From assembly GCF_020520425.1 (NCBI RefSeq), contig NC_079487.1, forward strand, positions 3,209,501-3,273,500: 64,000 nucleotides of DNA, written 5' to 3'. This stretch comes from Spinacia oleracea (taxonomy: Eukaryota > Streptophyta > Magnoliopsida > Caryophyllales > Amaranthaceae). Below are positions 46,638 to 56,918 of this stretch, piece by piece; within the stretch, counting starts at the first letter, position 1, and each line of letters starts with the position of its first letter. A model generated the notes under the pieces. It worked only from the letters and a program-made list of their open reading frames with translations. It was not told where the DNA came from and ran no database searches. The position numbers and the translations under genes were made by a program.

Positions 46638-47213
46638 ATGGAAATTCCACCAAATGCATACCCCAACGTCTGCCCTAACCACCATTACCGTTATGATCAT
46701 GTCGCACAACACAAAACTGCTCGCAAACCAGATCTCATACAAGAATTCGAGATCGACCTCGCGGAAAAGTACGGCCATGCGGTGGTTGCACCAGACCAAC
46801 ACGCTGATGAACAGCCCACGAGCGTCGATATTGTTGCAGGAGATGAGAATGTAATGGGTATCATATGGTCTAAGATGGACAAGCCAACTAGGGCTAATTC
46901 AGTGTTCGCATGCAAGAAGTGGGCCATGGAACTGATCAATCAATACTACCGCCTCAACTTCGATTGCAGATTCTCCGAAAGAGTACGTACCGTTAATTTT
47001 CGATACTATAAGATCCTAGAGTACAAAGAAACAAATGGCACTTACACAAGGATTAAATATAAGTGCGTCTGTGACCTGTGGAAGGAAGCATCAAATCCCT
47101 TCAACCCTAGGGAAACGCTGCTCAATGTACCGAGTGACATTGATTTCAATAATTTCGATCAAAGTGTGAACAATGCAAACTACAATTGGAGGATTCAGTG
47201 TGGTGCCATGTAA
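46638..47213 (+). CDS. Twin orphan gene 1
   Basis: A 191-residue protein. The start MEIPPNAYPNVCPNHHYRY is chosen over an upstream in-frame ATG (46569) because the tandem paralogue shares this start and length, while the upstream part lies in the leader after the TATA box. Conserved between the twins: QHKTARK, FEIDLAEKYG, IWSKMDKPTR, VFACKKWAMELINQYY, SERVRT-NFRYY, YKCVCDLW and VPSDIDFNNFD. Several conserved Cys, Trp and Tyr suggest a folded domain, perhaps secreted-like in composition but without a signal peptide. No family is recognised. Confidence 0.8.
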   Translation: MEIPPNAYPNVCPNHHYRYDHVAQHKTARKPDLIQEFEIDLAEKYGHAVVAPDQHADEQPTSVDIVAGDENVMGIIWSKMDKPTRANSVFACKKWAMELINQYYRLNFDCRFSERVRTVNFRYYKILEYKETNGTYTRIKYKCVCDLWKEASNPFNPRETLLNVPSDIDFNNFDQSVNNANYNWRIQCGAM

Positions 47214-47754
47214 TGTCTTGGAATTGGAATTCTCTACCCATTTTCGTTCTGTTATTTCAATGTCATAGTTTTAGGTGTGTGATTGTTTTCTTTTCATCTT
47301 ATGTTTTGCTTAATTTTATTTAAATGCCCTAGTGTGAAGTGTGATTTGGTGTGTTTGTCATCCTCCTTTAGATTATGTTATTGTAATGTAAAGGTGTGAT
47401 TTGGTTTATTAACTATGATTGCTAAAATGAAGTATTTTTTTAAAATTTGTATAATGGTAATTAGGTTTTCAATAACGAACGACAAATAACACTAACAGTT
47501 TCAAAGGTCATGTTATAATTTCGTCGAATGGTCTACGATCACCCTTATTCCGTAGGCATATGGTACCATTGAGTAAAGTAGTACCAAACCAATGAACAAC
47601 ACATGTTTGGTACTGTTTATATTGCGACAGAGGTAGCAACGGTATAATTTTTTCAAATTAAAGGAATAGTGTAAGGTTAGCATAACGAAATATGGGTGTT
47701 TTTTTTTTATTAAATGGATAAGGTGGCAGTTATGTGACGGTTAAAACAGGCGCT

Positions 47755-47764
47755 CTATAAATAA
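47755..47764 (+). promoter_or_regulatory. TATA box, twin orphan gene 2
   Basis: CTATAAATAA preceded by AGGTGGCAGTT and TGACGGTTA, as in the first twin. It is about 65 bp upstream of the start codon. Confidence 0.75.
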
Positions 47765-47827
47765 CACTTCTTGTAAGGGTTATTTCCATAAACTTCATTG
47801 TCTTCACAAAGCATTTCATTCGAGAAA

Positions 47828-48403
47828 ATGGAAATTCCGCCAAATTATTACCCCAAAGTCTGTCCTAACCACCGTTACCGTTTCGATTATACGGAACAAC
47901 ACAAAACTGCTCGCAAACACGACCTCATACAACAATTCGAGATCGACCTCGCGGAAAAGTATGGCTATGCGGTGGTTGAACCAGACCAACACGGATGTGC
48001 GAAGTCCAAGAGCGTCGAAATTGTTGCCGGAGATGCTAATCTAATGGGTGTCATATGGTCTAAGATGGACAAGCCAACTAGGGGTAATTCAGTGTTCGCA
48101 TGCAAGAAGTGGGCCATGGAATTGATCAATCAATACTACCGCCCCGACTTTGATTGGAAATTCTCCGAAAGAGTACGTACCCTTAATTTTCGATACTATG
48201 AAACCCTAGAGTACAAAAAAACAAATGGCACTTACACAAGGTTTAAATATAAGTGTGTCTGTGACCTGTGGAGGGAAGGGTCAAATACCTTGAACCCTAG
48301 GGAACCACTACTTAATGTACCGAGTGACATTGATTTCAATAATTTCGACACAAGTGTGGGGAATGCAAACTACAGTTGGAGGATTCAGTGTGGTGGCATG
48401 TAA
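47828..48403 (+). CDS. Twin orphan gene 2
   Basis: A 191-residue tandem paralogue of the gene at 46638 with exactly the same length; start MEIPPNYYPKVCPNHRYRF. Promoter, 5' leader and 3' flank are also duplicated, so the event copied about 1.2 kb. Differences cluster in the middle (EPDQHGCAKSKS against APDQHADEQPTS), while the flanking blocks are almost identical. Both frames are open, which argues for selection or a recent duplication. The spacer between the twins contains two GTACCAAA-type motifs (47581, 47606). Function unknown. Confidence 0.8.
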   Translation: MEIPPNYYPKVCPNHRYRFDYTEQHKTARKHDLIQQFEIDLAEKYGYAVVEPDQHGCAKSKSVEIVAGDANLMGVIWSKMDKPTRGNSVFACKKWAMELINQYYRPDFDWKFSERVRTLNFRYYETLEYKKTNGTYTRFKYKCVCDLWREGSNTLNPREPLLNVPSDIDFNNFDTSVGNANYSWRIQCGGM

Positions 48404-49790
48404 TGTCCTGGAAGTCTGGCCATTTGCATACTATTATTTCAATGCCATAGTGTTAGCTGTGTGATTGTTTCATATTTCACAAATGTATTGCTTTAGTTAT
48501 TTTTTTAATTACCCTGTGTGTTTGACATCCTCCTTCGGCATAATATTTCCTTTGATTTGGTTAGTGTGAATGTAAAAGTGTGATTTGGTTAGTTTAAACA
48601 TATGTTTATGTGTTGATTCCAGATTACTCTACAAACAATACACAAGATCACATTTTTCAATTTTCAAATTCAAATTAACGAGAATTAACCACAATAAAAA
48701 CCCAACTACCGAACTTGATACCAAACGGGTGATAATTTACGGCTGATAATGTACCAAACCAAGGTATTGTACGTTTTTATCTCATATTAGTATTCAGTTG
48801 AGTCCGAATCAAATAGAAGAGGTATACCAAACTGTAACCCTTATAACATATGATTCATATTACCGAAAATTAAATAGTTCATTTACAAAGAACCGTCCAG
48901 AATCATATTACCCAATGGTAACGGGGGATAATGTAATCCATGATTCGTATTACCCTCTTCGCTTTAAATAATGGAAACTACTTCACACGATCTGCATAAA
49001 TATATATAATGCTCTTGTTTTTTTGGATGGATTACAGGATGAATTATACAAAATGTAGAAATTCGTGCGCCAGTACTTATGTATCTCAACTCGTGTGCCA
49101 GTACTTAATATTTTGTAGCAACCGTTAATTTTACTCTTAATATCTCAACTCGTGTGCCAGTACTTATGTATCTAAAAAAACTAATGTGTCAAAATTGTAT
49201 TTCGATACAAAATTACCAGCCTGTCGAACGGGTCGGACCTGACTTAGGACTTGATATAACCTTTTTATCCTTTATAACAATAAACACTGCTGAAATGAAA
49301 AGTAGTTATTGACTAAATTCATAAACACCGCAAATTTTGATTACTGAGGTCACCGTGTTTTGTCTAACTCTTAATCATCCAACTTTTGTAGCAACAATTA
49401 CTAATGTTCGTGTGGTACATATCTGATCTTGTTTGGTACTCAATTTATGCTTGGTACCATGCAAAGCCGGAACAAAGTTCAGGCTGTACCAAACTCGTAG
49501 ATTGTACCCAAACTTTTCTAATAACGGTACCAAACAACCTATTAAGTACCACAACACGTACCAAACTCGTATTGTAAATCTTTAATGCACGATACAAAGC
49601 ATACCACAAAACTTACAAAACATACCTGCAAGCAATGAATCCCATCTCCTAGGAATAATGTGAGTATCAAAAGACAACAACTATGATTTAGTTCACGCGT
49701 TAATCACAATTCAAAAAATGACCAGATAAGTGTGCAATTGTTTTCTCGGTTAAAAACCCTAAACGTTAGCAGATGAAGCACGACCAAACA
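48404..49790. other. MULE intergenic region with motif cluster
   Basis: No gene. CTCAACTCGTGTGCCAGTACTTA repeats locally around 49075-49170. A cluster of TTTGGTAC/GTACCAAAC sites lies at 49432, 49486, 49527 and 49558, just beyond the 3' end of the Ulp1-like gene. Confidence 0.65.
49432..49566. repeat. Cluster of TTTGGTAC/GTACCAAAC motifs
   Basis: Four exact copies in 135 bp (49432-49439, 49486-49494, 49527-49535, 49558-49566) plus near matches at 49451 (TTGGTACC) and 49504. This is the densest group of a motif scattered through the whole MULE. Confidence 0.85.
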
Positions 49791-52700
49791 TCAACGAACT
49801 GGGCAGTGGGTTGCAACGATTTGGGGAAGAAGCGGGCGGCAGGAGTTGAAATCTGAATTCAAGTGAGACAAAAACAGTGCCTTCCGAGCTATATTGATGT
49901 CCCCCTGTCCCAAAACAAGTTTGAAAAGACAACTGTAAGTTTATAGTGTGGGGGTATAGCACTTACAGTTACAGTAGTAGAGGACTTACCACTTGCATCG
50001 TCTTTGTAAATGCCCTTGCACTTTCCTGGATAGCCATAAGCATTACTATTCCACACACATGACTACAAAGCCAAACAAAACATATCAGTAAGACTTAAGG
50101 TGGTTACTCGACGATGAAAAGGTAGCATAAACAGTACTTATCGTTGTAGTCAGGGAAGCTAATGGAGTCCAAGGGCCAAGTATGCATTTGCTTCAACTTC
50201 CAAACAAGAGCTGCATTATACTGCGTGTCCCTCCAATGTAGAACGTACTCCACAGCTGCTATCTGGAATGAGGAGACCGTATTATGTTAGTACAATAAAA
50301 TGAGTGAAGTCAATGTTCTTAAACTCCCACCAAACCAGGTTAAGTAAAAACTAAGTAAAAACTACATATCACATGATTAGATACCAATTTTTTAACATCC
50401 CCAGAATGCTCGAAAGCAGGATTAGTATACATGCTGTCAATGAACCATATCTTCTGGTCTTTCAGTGCAAAAGCAACACACCACCAATGTCCGTTGTCCA
50501 CAACTGGAACATAGACCTGGACATGATAATTACAAATTCTTACAAATCGCATACCTGTGTGTCGCGGACAATTAATACACCAAAAACTAAAATAACAAAT
50601 TGTACAAGGACGTTCCTCAAAAAGAAGACAGATCCCGAACTGACCAAATAGAGAGCCATCATTCAACGTAAAAGGCATGTAGGAACTTATTTCCAAATCC
50701 TTAAAATACGGCCTCATCACTCAGTTATTAGTCCGAAAATAGTCAGACACATGTTGTTGGCATATAATCAGACATCTAAACATGTAGTAAAAAGACTAAT
50801 TAGACTTACCACAGATATATCAGCTGACACAATCTTCTGGAGAGGGGTGGACCACTTCTTCAGCAGACCAGCATATGTTTCCCTCGTCTTTAATTTCTGA
50901 TACTGTAAAGCACAACAACCAAAAACTAAGCAACCTCGTACGCTTACTTTATTGATTTCATTAATGGTGAATATTAGGAGAACATACCGCAAATGAGGAG
51001 TCCAGCATGATTCTGCGAGAATTCGTTGGGTATTCCAGAGCCCATTCCCTGTTGTATATGTTTGCAACGGCCCGAACGTACTAGGAATGCACGTACTCCC
51101 TAGGACGCACAACCGAGTAGCACATCATCCGATTTGCATCATTACCATCACACTCGATAAGCATGGCCCCCCTGCAAACATAAAATACAGATACAAGTGA
51201 TTATCATTACATAAATGTACAACGTACATTAGTGTATACAACGTACTTAAGTGTTACATGAGTAAAAGTTGTAGAACGTACTGCTCTTTCCCTTTAGGAT
51301 TGTATGACTCCACATAAGCTACTACGTCACTCTCAAGTTTTGTCATTCGTACTCGCGTCTGCCGATAGCGTGTTTTTGGGTTTGTTCTCGGAATCCTTAG
51401 GATCAATTTCTCCCGTGGTCGTTCTTGGTCATCAGTTTGGAGATTCTCATCAGTGGTCTTCCCTTCAGTGGGGTTATCTTGACTGGTGTTCTCTTCACTG
51501 TTCTTATCTTCAGAGGGGTTCTCTTGAGCGATGTTCTCCAAGGGCGATGCTGCAACCGTTCCTTGCACAGGACCATTAGCCGGTCCCTCATCATCGTCAT
51601 CATCCCTGTTATTCGGCCCCCCATCCTTGACTCCACTATCCTGCTCTTCCGGCTCCTCAACATTCTCCTCACCATTGTCTTTATCATCCTCTTTGTCTTC
51701 AACTACACCCAGCTGTCCCACCTTCTCCGATGACATTCCATCTGAAGGTGGCCCGTCACCAGCTTGAACCTGTCCGTGCTGATGTGTCTGGTCGACCGGG
51801 TGCTTGCTTGTTTCTGGCTCAGTTGCTACTACACCAACATCATCAGCAGTGTGGACCAAAGGTACATCACCGTGGCTGTCAGCAGTGTGGACCAAAGGTA
51901 CATCACCGTGGCTGACCGGGTCTAGGGGATTCATAACTGGCACACTCCCATGAGGGCCCACAAATACACGTCCCCCATCAGACGGTTGCAACTCCACATC
52001 GGAATCGTCATCGGCATCCAACTCTGTAAGCACCTTATTGACAGACTTGTCCAACGGCATAGCCACACCATCAACATCTATCGTCAAATGATCGGTAGCA
52101 TGATATGACCTCATTCCTCTTTCACGGGATACGCCCCGGCGATCTTGGAATAATGGAGCAAGCTGCCCCATAACCTAAACAGAAAAAATGGTAAAGTAAT
52201 TCATACACACAGACATGACTCCTCCAGACCTTGGTGAGTACTATTTTTTACTAGTTAAACATGTATGCATGTTTATCACTAACACTCAATATTTGAAAAT
52301 TATCCCACTACAGAGAGTACCAAACAACATCAATATCATTCATATGGTACACCTAAAGACATTTATGAGTACTATTTGAAATCCTAAAACATTTATGGCT
52401 ATTAATCACTAACATTAACATAAAATTGAGGAAAGCGTTTAACTTCCCATACCATCTCTGTGACCTCCTGAGCTAGGGTGCGTCTCCATTCTGAAGAAGT
52501 CATATGTGCTACCATCTCAGCAACCTCTACTGCGGGAGACCGTCTACCCTCCCTGCCGTAAAGGGGATGAGGATCCCCGTACACAACATCAACAGTCTGG
52601 AAAGATTATAAAAGGAATAGATTTCAGTCAGATTAGATAATACAAAATTTAATATGACAAATACGACCGACTAACAACCAGTTACCCACCGTAATCCTTC

Positions 52701-54699
52701 CATAATCTTCACTCGCTTTCCTATCCCGATTCTTGGCCTCATCCACTTCCTCCTGTGTCCAGACTTTGATCCTGGGAAACTCATCCCATCTCACAGGATG
52801 CCTGCATAAATGGTGTAGGTTGAAAATCTATAAAACAAATCCACTTTCAGGTAAGGCACTGTAATATAAGACAGGATACTAACACCACAACAATAAAAGT
52901 ATTAACCTTTTATATAATTTAAAACATTAAATATTTCAGTAAGATAGACGCACCAGCAAAAACAACACACAACCACCAGTCCCAGCGGCATACCCCTGAT
53001 GGTCTATCTTCCGCTGACAGGCGTCTCCGTAGTCTAAAAGCCATGTGTGACAAAACTCACACCAATTGTACAGTGATGCATTCTTTGCCACGGAAACTGC
53101 ACCTAGCAATTTTAAAGACATGTTACCCCCATCGGTAGAAGGACATAAAATCTGCCCCAGCAACACAATCATGAAATTTTCCATGAACGAGGCCCTATCA
53201 CGCTGATTAGCCAGGGGCTTTATCTTTCCTTCACCGTCAACCGGCCCTGCCAATTCCTTTACAGATTTTGCTATGATTATTGTGCTCTTTGAGGTTGATG
53301 TATTCTTTTCGCCATAATTGAGGGCCATCGCTTTAAGGGTGCCTGGAGGAAGATCAGACTCCTTCACTGGCACCGGAAGACCGCTGTTCTGGAATCCGAA
53401 TACATATTCCCAATGGGAAGCAGTTATCGGCAACACATGGCCGTCCCCTCCAACAAGGTAACTGTTACCCCCATCCAACCGGGACATCAGCCAGTAGCAC
53501 AGCTGCCTAGGTAGCTTGGATATTTTCAAATCCAACATCCCCCCCGAAACCCATTTTCCTAACGCAACTTCTCCTTGACTCATCAAAAGCAGCAATAATC
53601 TTAGAAAATGCATCCGTGCGACAGATAACGCTTGGTTGATACACATAATAGTTTAAGTAAAAAATTGAAATTATCAACTGACAAAACCTAATCAAAACAC
53701 ACAATTCATCTTTAAATAAAGGATCAATAGTACCTTCCGGCCACAATTAGCCCGCAGAGTAGCAACTACCACGCCGTGAAACTTCGCATACTCACCCCTA
53801 GACATATGATGTTTGGGAATTGGTACCTAAATATGAAAAAAACATTAGCATCAACTACGTAGAAAAAACATTATTATACCATAAAAATCCTTAAAAACAA
53901 TGAATAAATTTCAAAATTATATACCCGCACAAACATCCTCCTGTTATTCCCTCTGATCGCCTTCTGTTTTGCAGGGGGCTTTCCTTTTGCTACCCCTGTT
54001 TCATCAAACTTCCTACCCATCTGCTTCATCGCAGGAAGTATCGTCTTCTTCACAGGTCTCCTTCCCTCGTCAACATCATCATAATCCTCTCTACGCCTCT
54101 TCCGCATCATCTGCAGATGTGCCTTCTTCTTCAAAGCATTCTGCCCGACCTCCTTCCAACTCTTCCCTCTTTTCTGAACGCGAACAACAACATCCTCTCC
54201 TTCATCTTCATACCCACCATCCATATATTCACCGTCTTCGTCCTCTATATCTTCTTCCTCCTCTACTTCATCGTATGAAATAACCCTTCTGCTTTTAGCA
54301 GATTGCCTTTTCTTTGGCGCACGTTTCACTGTTCTCTGGCATAATTCATCCTCGAATTCTTCGTCCTCATATATCTCATCCTCATATTCATCATCTTCAA
54401 CATCTTCATATGCATCCCCGTCAAAAACAGATTCTTCACTGTCATCCCCAGACAGCGATCGCCCTTCCTCATCTTCTTCCATTTCTTCATCGACGACAGG
54501 GTCTTTGCCCTTTAGCTTACTATTCCGAGCAACTTCCACGCGTTTTTCCTTAAAAACAATATTGAAATATATATCTTGTTAATAAACGTATAACAATATA
54601 CATACTATCAATTATCAGCAAATACGATACACTCATAAAATGAGCAGTGACACTCACCCTAGGTTTGCTGCTGCTACCACTTTGTCCCTTGATAACCAT
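49791..54699 (-). pseudogene. Ulp1-like (C48) cysteine protease gene of the MULE, with a frameshift and a stop
   Basis: A minus-strand gene of about eleven exons. The start ATG at 54699 (MVIKGQSGSSSKPR) is followed by an acidic/basic exon 54548-53925. The next exon starts VPIPKHHMSRGEY. A region of KMGFGG, LDLKISKLPRQLCYWLM and HWEYVFGF resembles the domain often placed before Ulp1 in MULE proteins. A seven-G run (53539-53545) breaks its frame. Then comes a Glu/Asp-rich linker (about 52171-51260) with two SHGDVPLVHTAD repeats, and a premature TAG (51081-51083). The protease core follows: VYVPVVDNGHWWCVAFAL with catalytic His, IWFIDSM with Asp, and HVCGIVMLMAIQ with the predicted Cys after an intron. 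The last exon begins GDINIARKAL and stops at 49791. SUMO-protease-like folds are carried by several plant MULEs; cellular role unknown. The triad is intact but two lesions lie upstream. Confidence 0.8.
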
Positions 54700-55770
54700 C
54701 CTACAAATACAATTTTACCAATCATTATACCATGCATACCTTCGATATAACAGTACCAAACACATTGGTAATTTAGGTTTGGTACCAAAGAAAATATCAA
54801 ATCATATATCCTTTACCTAAATGTACCAAAATATGTAATATTTTCCATTTGGTACCAGATCAAGTACCAAACAACAATAAAACAAACAAAGGTAGTTTTA
54901 AAAGCATGCCATCACACGAATTAAACATTAATCAGGCACCCCTTCATATCAGTTTAACTTTACCTAAACGAAGGCTTATCAAATTACTTAATTCGACTAG
55001 GAAAGTAATTCAACAACAAACATCACAGTATAAAATTCGCATAATAACCACAAATTAACCACCAATTAACCCCAAAATATGAAAAGTCCATAAAAATAGC
55101 TACTTCATCACTAAATTAAATATACACACTTAAATTTCCATAACAAGAGCTACTTCAAGTAATTAGAACATGATTGTGAAAAATATTCACTTTCAATTCA
55201 TCAGCAACACAATTGTCAAACAAAATGGTGAAACCCTAAAAATCAAATCAGCCCCAAAAAACTGTGAAAACATAAAATATTACCAAAACAACAACTAAAC
55301 ATCAATTCATACAGAAAAAAATTAACTTCACCTGGAAAAGTTGAGCAGTTCGTTAGTTAACAAATATCACCGATTATAATCGCCCTGGCAAACACCCTTT
55401 TTGGAAGGTATGAATTGGAAACCGGTCACGAAGTGGCTAACCTTCTAACGAGAGACTGACAATTTGGGAAGTTCTTGCCGGAGAATTTGGAGGGAGAACA
55501 ATTGAGCGGGAGAGCACGCAAGGAGGAAGAAGACGAAAGAACCGTATTTTGGAAAGAAACTGTAAAAATGAAACCCACCTGATTTTTTACATTACATTAA
55601 ATTAATAATCAGTAAATTATAAAATAGAAATAAAAGATAAACTCAAATTAAAAAAAAAAATTGAAATTCAAATTTTGGAACAGATTCTTAGAGAGAGAAG
55701 TTGAAAATATCTGAAGTTGTAATTAATGGTGGGTCACCCACCTTTACTCCACTTAAATTTACCAACATGT
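54700..55770 (-). promoter_or_regulatory. 5' region of the Ulp1-like gene
   Basis: AT-rich and non-coding, probably 5' untranslated exon, intron and promoter. It holds a second dense motif group: GTACCAAAC at 54753 and 54864, TTTGGTACCAAAG at 54778, GTACCAAAA at 54823 and TTTGGTACC at 54848. Confidence 0.6.
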
Positions 55771-55820
55771 CCCTAGTATACCATTGTTATGGTATACCCA
55801 GTATCGATTTAGACAACCTC
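55771..55820. repeat. MULE right terminal inverted repeat
   Basis: The reverse complement matches the left end with scattered mismatches and a one-base length difference, including the GGTATACCAT / ATGGTATACTAG palindrome. Confidence 0.85.
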
Positions 55821-55829
55821 CAAACATAG
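55821..55829. repeat. MULE 9-bp target-site duplication (right)
   Basis: CAAACATAG, identical to 30325-30333. Confidence 0.9.
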
Positions 55830-56010
55830 AGGACCGGAGAGGGGTACTAGATTACTCTAGTACTAGACTCTAGATTATCATCGACATTTTTTCTGCAAGG
55901 TGATATAATCGATCATCAATATACCCCTAGGGTTTGAGGTGAAATGATGAACAGAAAGATATAGAACTTTATATTAATTGAAGGGGACAATCTTTTGCTC
56001 ATCAATTCTA

Positions 56011-56267
56011 CTTCCTCCGTTCTTATTTATGAGACACAATTGAGTTTTGGACACTATTCACACAAGCTTGTTTGACTTCCTTTTGTGGTTTATACTTAAG
56101 AATACATAGTCGTGTGGGGTCTTATTAGATTCGTCTCAGTAAATATATTTTTAAATATCAACATTTTTATAATTTTTTTTATCCATAATTGGAGATATTA
56201 ACGTTTGAAATCGTGCATTGGAAAATGTGCCTAAATAATTATGTCATTTAAAAAAGAACAGAGGAAG
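56011..56267. mobile_element. Stowaway-type MITE
   Basis: A 257-bp element with terminal inverted repeats CTTCCTCCGTTCTTATTTAT and its inverted counterpart AAAAAGAACAGAGGAAG, flanked by TA on both sides (56009-56010, 56268-56269). Size, ends and TA duplication fit Stowaway/Tc1-mariner MITEs. It is non-coding. Confidence 0.88.
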
Positions 56268-56269
56268 TA

Positions 56270-56918
56270 TTAGAGAAGTCTGGTCCTTCACTTGGAAACT
56301 TCATCATATTATCAACGATATCAAGATCCAATTGTAATTGCTCGAACATTGGGATATCAAGCATATTTACAGGGAAGCTAACGACGCAACATGTTGGATA
56401 TCAAATATAGGGCATTTAGTGTGTAATAATATATGTACGGATCCTTATAATAGCCCAGATTTATCTTTGATTGTACAAATTACGTAGGAGTTTCCTTCGT
56501 GTGGAGGGTCTTCTATGTTTATTTTTCTTACCTTACCAAAAAAAAGAAGTTACATAATAATAGAAGTATCTGGAAAACATACATACACTTGTACAATATG
56601 TACATGATGTCTCACGCAATTGCAAGTTTCCAATCTTTTCATTTACAGGACCCATACAACTATAAGAGCACTTACTCTAAGGATAAAAACAACCAATTTA
56701 AACGGGCATATGTGATCACCAACTGGAACTTTATGAGCAGATATAGAGCAAAATCTACACGTACCATACTATTGAATCGCGCCTGAAAAGATATTAAACA
56801 GAGCACTCTCATCATAAAACAATAGTACTCCTTCATAACATACAAACATTAAAATACCAGAACATGATGTGTTCATCTGCCACAAAAAAAAAATGAAAAA
56901 ACAAACAAACTATAATAC
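56270..56918. other. Region downstream of BGAL9-like gene
   Basis: AT-rich; no gene. It presumably includes the 3' untranslated region of the minus-strand beta-galactosidase gene. Confidence 0.5.

Larger units (their letters stand above)
30334..55820. mobile_element. Giant Mutator-like element (25.5 kb) with multi-gene cargo
   Basis: The ends are inverted: the left begins GAGGAAGTCT and the right, read inward, begins GAGGTTGTCT. Both continue into (A/G)GGTATACCAT and ATGGTATACTAG. Exact 9-bp duplications CAAACATAG lie outside each end (30325-30333 and 55821-55829), the hallmark size for Mutator. Inside are a MULE transposase (plus, left), a Ulp1-like protease gene (minus, right) and about eight cargo genes. 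Carrying Ulp1 genes is known for some plant MULEs (the Kaonashi type), but this size and cargo are unusual. No younger element interrupting it was recognised. Confidence 0.88.

Noticed and set aside
51304..51767. Plus-strand frames antisense to the Ulp1 linker
   Set aside because: Shadows of the Glu/Asp-rich minus-strand exon; no independent support.
53969..54553. Plus-strand Ser/His/Pro-rich frames
   Set aside because: Antisense of the acidic exon of the Ulp1-like gene.
49791..54699. Ulp1-like gene as a host SUMO protease
   Set aside because: It lies inside the MULE boundaries, has the MULE-associated N-terminal region and carries two disabling changes.
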